A program made the position numbers and the translations under genes. A stretch of DNA of 64,000 nucleotides from Celeribacter neptunius. Its GTDB lineage: Bacteria; Pseudomonadota; Alphaproteobacteria; Rhodobacterales; Rhodobacteraceae. Below are positions 61,001-64,000 of the stretch, in pieces. Location of the stretch: NCBI RefSeq assembly GCF_900113955.1, contig NZ_FORH01000003.1:124001-188000 (forward strand), in the 5' to 3' direction. Numbering within the stretch: the first letter of the stretch is position 1; every line of letters starts with the position of its first letter. Under the pieces are notes generated by a model. That model searched no databases. It saw only the letters and a list, made by a program, of their open reading frames with translations, and was not told the DNA's origin.

Positions 61001-61900
61001 TCAGGCTTCGTGCTTCAGCAAGAGATAGAGCGCCAGAACCGTCAGGCCGATACCGCCGAAGACCAGCGCCGGCGGCGTGCCATGCCCCAGCGCAAACTCC
61101 CAGATGATCACCCAGGACGGCACCAGATAGGTATAGGCCATGACTTTGGCCGCCGCCAGACGGACAGAGGCATAGGCCAGAAGCGTCGCGGTGATGGTGG
61201 TGGCGAATACCGTCAGATACCCCAGCGTGATCCAGACGATCGCAGGCAGGCTGGCCCAATCGGTCGCGATCACTTCACGCCAGCCAAAGCCGAAAATGAC
61301 CAGCGAGGCGGAGGCCAGAATAAAGAATGTGAACACCAGCGTGCGTTCGCCTCGATGCAGCCGCGGCACCATCGGCGTGTAGATGGCATGGGCCACCACG
61401 CCGATGAAATAGAGCGCCTCGCCGCGTCCGACGTGAAAGGTCAGGAGCGCCTGAATATCGGCCCGAAAAATCACCCAAAGCGCCCCGGTCGCCCCCACGG
61501 CCAGCGCCAAAGCGATACGCCGGGTGGTGATCTGGCGCATCAGCACATAGCCGAAACCTGCCGCCAGAACCGGTGTCAAGGTAAAGACCGCAGAGGCCGA
61601 GACCGGCTCCGCGGTTTTCAGGCCGACAAACATCATCACGAAATAGAGCGCGAAAATCCCGCCAAGGATCAGGTAACGCCAGGGCTGACGCATCGCTTCA
61701 CGCGGAATGCCTCCGGTTGCCATGGCCATGATGCCGACAAAGAGTGCCGCCGCGACAAAGCGCACACCATTGAGCGCCAGAGGCGAGATTTCATTGGCCA
61801 CCATGGAACCGAGCGAGAAAGACCCCGCCACGAGGCAGGAAAAGGTGAGCATGGCCAAATGGCCATTGCGGCGGTCGGTGGCGGCAGCGGTATGGGGCAC
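61001..61900 (-). CDS. EamA-type DMT transporter
   Basis: Ten-helix drug/metabolite transporter of 299 residues with two EamA repeats (about 15-140 and 155-290). Segments such as LVAGSFSLGSMVANEISPLALNGVRFV and YASVRLAAAKVMAYTYLVPSW are typical. GTG start at 61900. Substrate unknown. Confidence 0.92.
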   Translation of the reverse strand: MPHTAAATDRRNGHLAMLTFSCLVAGSFSLGSMVANEISPLALNGVRFVAAALFVGIMAMATGGIPREAMRQPWRYLILGGIFALYFVMMFVGLKTAEPVSASAVFTLTPVLAAGFGYVLMRQITTRRIALALAVGATGALWVIFRADIQALLTFHVGRGEALYFIGVVAHAIYTPMVPRLHRGERTLVFTFFILASASLVIFGFGWREVIATDWASLPAIVWITLGYLTVFATTITATLLAYASVRLAAAKVMAYTYLVPSWVIIWEFALGHGTPPALVFGGIGLTVLALYLLLKHEA

Positions 61901-62058
61901 GGGTGAGAGACTTCCTGAGAATCTGACGAATATGTCGCGTTCACATCGCGATCATGCCGTTTAAACGCAGGACGGCCCCGGGGTCCATTGCCTGCAAACG
62001 CACAGCATGGCCGCAGGTTTTGCCAGCCCGTCAAAGCGACGCGGAAGGGCCTGCCCTG

Positions 62059-62955
62059 TCAGCGAGACTGCGGCCATTCCTTGGCCCGGGCCTTGAGATA
62101 GGTGAGAAAGGCCTGCACCTTCGGCGTGCGGTGCAAATCGACATGGGTGACGAGCCAGTTCTGGTTTTCCCATTCCGAGCGCGGCGCCATCATCTCGACG
62201 AGGTCCTCATGTTCCTCCCCCATCCAGGTCGGCAGGAACCCGACCCCGGCGCCGGCAAGAATGGCCTGAATCATCGATTCCACATCCGAGGTCCGGAACA
62301 CGATCCGGTCGGCCGGCACATGATCATTGATCCAGACCATGAAGGGCGCGCGCGAATTCGGATCGTCGAGCGACACGAAACGCAACACCTGGGCCAGATC
62401 ATCACCGGTCACCTCCGGCGTGCCATAGGTATCGAGATAGCGTTTATGGGCATAGAGCGCATAGGAATGGTGATAGAAAGGCTGGACCACATTGTCCGGT
62501 TCCTGCGGCGGCCGGCCGGCCCGGATCGCCACATGCGCCTCGCCATATTCCAGCCGAAACACCCGCTCACCGGTGAGATAGCGCACCGTGAGCCCCGGAT
62601 GTTCGCTCTGGAACTCGGCCAGAACCGGCGCCAGAAGCCCGGACATGCCCGGCAGCGAGGTGACGACAAGCTCGCCCGCGACCTCCTCGCCCCGGCCCTT
62701 GATCCGGGAGACCAGCTGCGAGAACTGATCGTCGGTGGTCTGCGCCACTTTCAACAGATCGAGTCCGGCCTCGGTCGGCGTATAGCCGCGGGCGTGGCGC
62801 TGGAACAGTTTCACGCCCAACCGGCCCTCGAGACTGTCGATATGCCGGATCACCGTGGCGTGGTGCACCCCCAGTGCCTGCGCCGCCCCCGAGACCGTGC
62901 CCATCTTGGCAACCTGAAAGGCGGTGCGGAATTCATCCCAGTTTTCGACGGACAT
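62059..62955 (-). CDS. LysR-family transcriptional regulator
   Basis: Regulator of 298 residues. The N-terminal helix-turn-helix (about 10-65) has FQVAKMGTVSGAAQALGVHHATVIRHIDSLE with FQRHARGYTPTEAG, and a LysR substrate domain follows (about 90-290). Start at ATG 62955 (MSVENWDEFRTAF). Its target is likely elsewhere or the neighbouring transporter. Confidence 0.92.
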   Translation of the reverse strand: MSVENWDEFRTAFQVAKMGTVSGAAQALGVHHATVIRHIDSLEGRLGVKLFQRHARGYTPTEAGLDLLKVAQTTDDQFSQLVSRIKGRGEEVAGELVVTSLPGMSGLLAPVLAEFQSEHPGLTVRYLTGERVFRLEYGEAHVAIRAGRPPQEPDNVVQPFYHHSYALYAHKRYLDTYGTPEVTGDDLAQVLRFVSLDDPNSRAPFMVWINDHVPADRIVFRTSDVESMIQAILAGAGVGFLPTWMGEEHEDLVEMMAPRSEWENQNWLVTHVDLHRTPKVQAFLTYLKARAKEWPQSR

Positions 62956-63034
62956 CTATGGCCTCAGCTCTGCTTCATGTGCGAAAAAGTACGCTTTGGG
63001 GGGATGATTTCCATTTTTGTGGAAAATCGCAAGG

Positions 63035-63847
63035 TCAATTTGCCTTCCCGTCGCCCTTGCGCAGCCCAACCCATCTTTGTGCCGCTTCCGGAAGCTCTCC
63101 GCTCCGCTCTTGCGCCCATTCTTCGACCAGGGCGACCCGCTCCGCCTTGAGCAAAGCCTCAAGCGTGGCGATACGCTCCCCACGCCCCCGCATATGGTCC
63201 TGAAACCGGTGCGAATGCAGGATGGTCGGCACCGCGTCGAGCGGTTCCCAGGCATCCAGGAGCGTCACCCGGCGCAGGTTGAACTCCGGCGGCAGGACAT
63301 AATAGCGCAGATCGCTTTCCCAGAGCATGTCTTTCAGGATGATCTGATCGCGCTCTATCGCGTCATCGGCAAAGAACCTCTGTGCCCAGTCATGCAGAAA
63401 GGCCAGCATGTTCTCGGATCGGCGATAGAGGAAGACGCCCGAATTGTGCTGTGGAAAGGCATAGGGTGTCTGATGATCACGCCCCCGCCGAATGAGTGCC
63501 CAGTCGCGCCGGACATCATGGGTGAGCGCGCATTCGAACCGGTCCAAGATGTCGAAAAGATCGCCGAGCGGCGCAAGAAACAGCGTGTCGCTGTCAACAT
63601 AGAGCGTGCGGTCAAACCGGGTCTCGGGCATGGCGCGCAACTTTTCGCGTTCATGCATCTGTGGCGTCACACGGATTTCATCGAACACCCCGTCGGGCAC
63701 CTCTTCGGACAGATCGGTGACCAGATCCACCGCAATCTCCGGTTCGACGGCCCGCAAGCTGCGCGCCGATTGCACCGCCAGATCGACATAGTCGGCCCCG
63801 CTGGCAACGTAGAGCACACCGCGGCCTCCTGCCTTGTCCCGTTCCAT
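63035..63847 (-). CDS. Glycosyltransferase with DXD motif
   Basis: Protein of 270 residues of the nucleotide-diphospho-sugar transferase type: GVLYVASGADYVDLAVQSARSL, then RFDRTLYVDSDTLFLAPLGDLF with the DSD metal motif, and AFPQHNSGVFLYRRSENM. Start at ATG 63847 behind GGAAGGGGGGAGA. Another member of the glycan-making gene set in this window; acceptor unknown. Confidence 0.85.
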   Translation of the reverse strand: MERDKAGGRGVLYVASGADYVDLAVQSARSLRAVEPEIAVDLVTDLSEEVPDGVFDEIRVTPQMHEREKLRAMPETRFDRTLYVDSDTLFLAPLGDLFDILDRFECALTHDVRRDWALIRRGRDHQTPYAFPQHNSGVFLYRRSENMLAFLHDWAQRFFADDAIERDQIILKDMLWESDLRYYVLPPEFNLRRVTLLDAWEPLDAVPTILHSHRFQDHMRGRGERIATLEALLKAERVALVEEWAQERSGELPEAAQRWVGLRKGDGKAN

Positions 63848-64000
63848 TCTCCCCCCTTCCGGTTTTCGATCCCCGGCTGCCGAAGACAGACAGTAGAGCA
63901 ATCGCGCGACATGGCCAGTGCAAAGCCGCCCCGCCAATACATATGACTCCCCAATACTCTTGACTCCCTTGGCGCACGCGCGTAGAGACCGGCCAAATCT

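Noticed and set aside
61901-62058. Possible further copy of the dispersed repeat between the EamA and LysR genes
   Set aside because: Only scattered short matches were found by eye, with no ordered blocks like those shared by copies A, C and D.

Overview
The window is about 64 kb of GC-rich, gene-dense chromosome. It most resembles a marine alphaproteobacterium of the order Rhodobacterales (Roseobacter group). Supporting signs are a split ATP synthase F0 operon (atpI-B-E-F'-F with both b' and b subunits), a DeoC plus ALDH16-type pair, phnCDE1E2 with its hexapeptide acetyltransferase, a zf-CHCC protein, DUF1285, DUF1523, a stand-alone Hint protein, and a MoxR/DUF58/BatA-like operon. Almost everything looks chromosomal and core. 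I saw no rRNA, tRNA, CRISPR array, prophage or intact insertion sequence. Genus and species cannot be fixed by reading alone.

Layout. 0-5 kb: minus-strand phosphonate transporter operon phnC-D-E1-E2 plus acetyltransferase, preceded by a candidate Pho box. 5-12.5 kb: AbrB-family membrane protein, then a surface-glycan group (a glycosyltransferase/methyltransferase fusion diverging from two related GT2-type proteins and an unknown protein). 12.6-18 kb: rpe, an AraC regulator, deoC and a two-domain ALDH16. 18-26 kb: small envelope proteins, an aminotransferase, a secreted phytase-like esterase, Hsp20 and a trypsin-like protease. 26-32 kb: glycolate oxidase glcDEF, a DUF599 protein, and a TetR regulator diverging from an AhpD/CMD-like gene across three palindromic operators. 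32-41 kb: MoxR-DUF58-BatA/DUF4159-VWA operon, DUF1285 with hydroxypyruvate isomerase, and a CDF metal transporter. 41-46 kb: a tandem pair of small secreted proteins, a sulfotransferase diverging from a branching-type glycosyltransferase, and a HIT protein. 46-56 kb: an ABC ATPase, zf-CHCC, a globin-like protein, polA, a PfkB kinase, nth, a Hint protein, an Ada/Ogt-type repair protein, an OmpA lipoprotein and a PdhR-like regulator. 56-60 kb: YdjM-like and GFA proteins and the F0 ATP synthase operon. 60-64 kb: ArsR, LysE, EamA and LysR genes and a final glycosyltransferase.

How genes work together. Glycolate oxidase (glcDEF) and hydroxypyruvate isomerase both serve C2/C3 acid metabolism. DeoC releases acetaldehyde, which the adjacent ALDH16 could oxidise, with the AraC protein as likely regulator. 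The phn operon and possibly the phytase-like protein fit phosphorus scavenging. At least five glycosyltransferase genes and a sulfotransferase point to surface polysaccharide or exported glycan synthesis.

The best second-look items are: a pseudo-glycosyltransferase fused to an intact one; tandem secreted paralogues whose flanks are more alike than their cores; a globin with Tyr at the proximal-His position; a Hint protein lacking its nucleophile; an AT-rich rare-codon island inside glcF; and a dispersed repeat of about 170 bp at gene 3' ends. I did not find a clear-cut new defence or mobile system.
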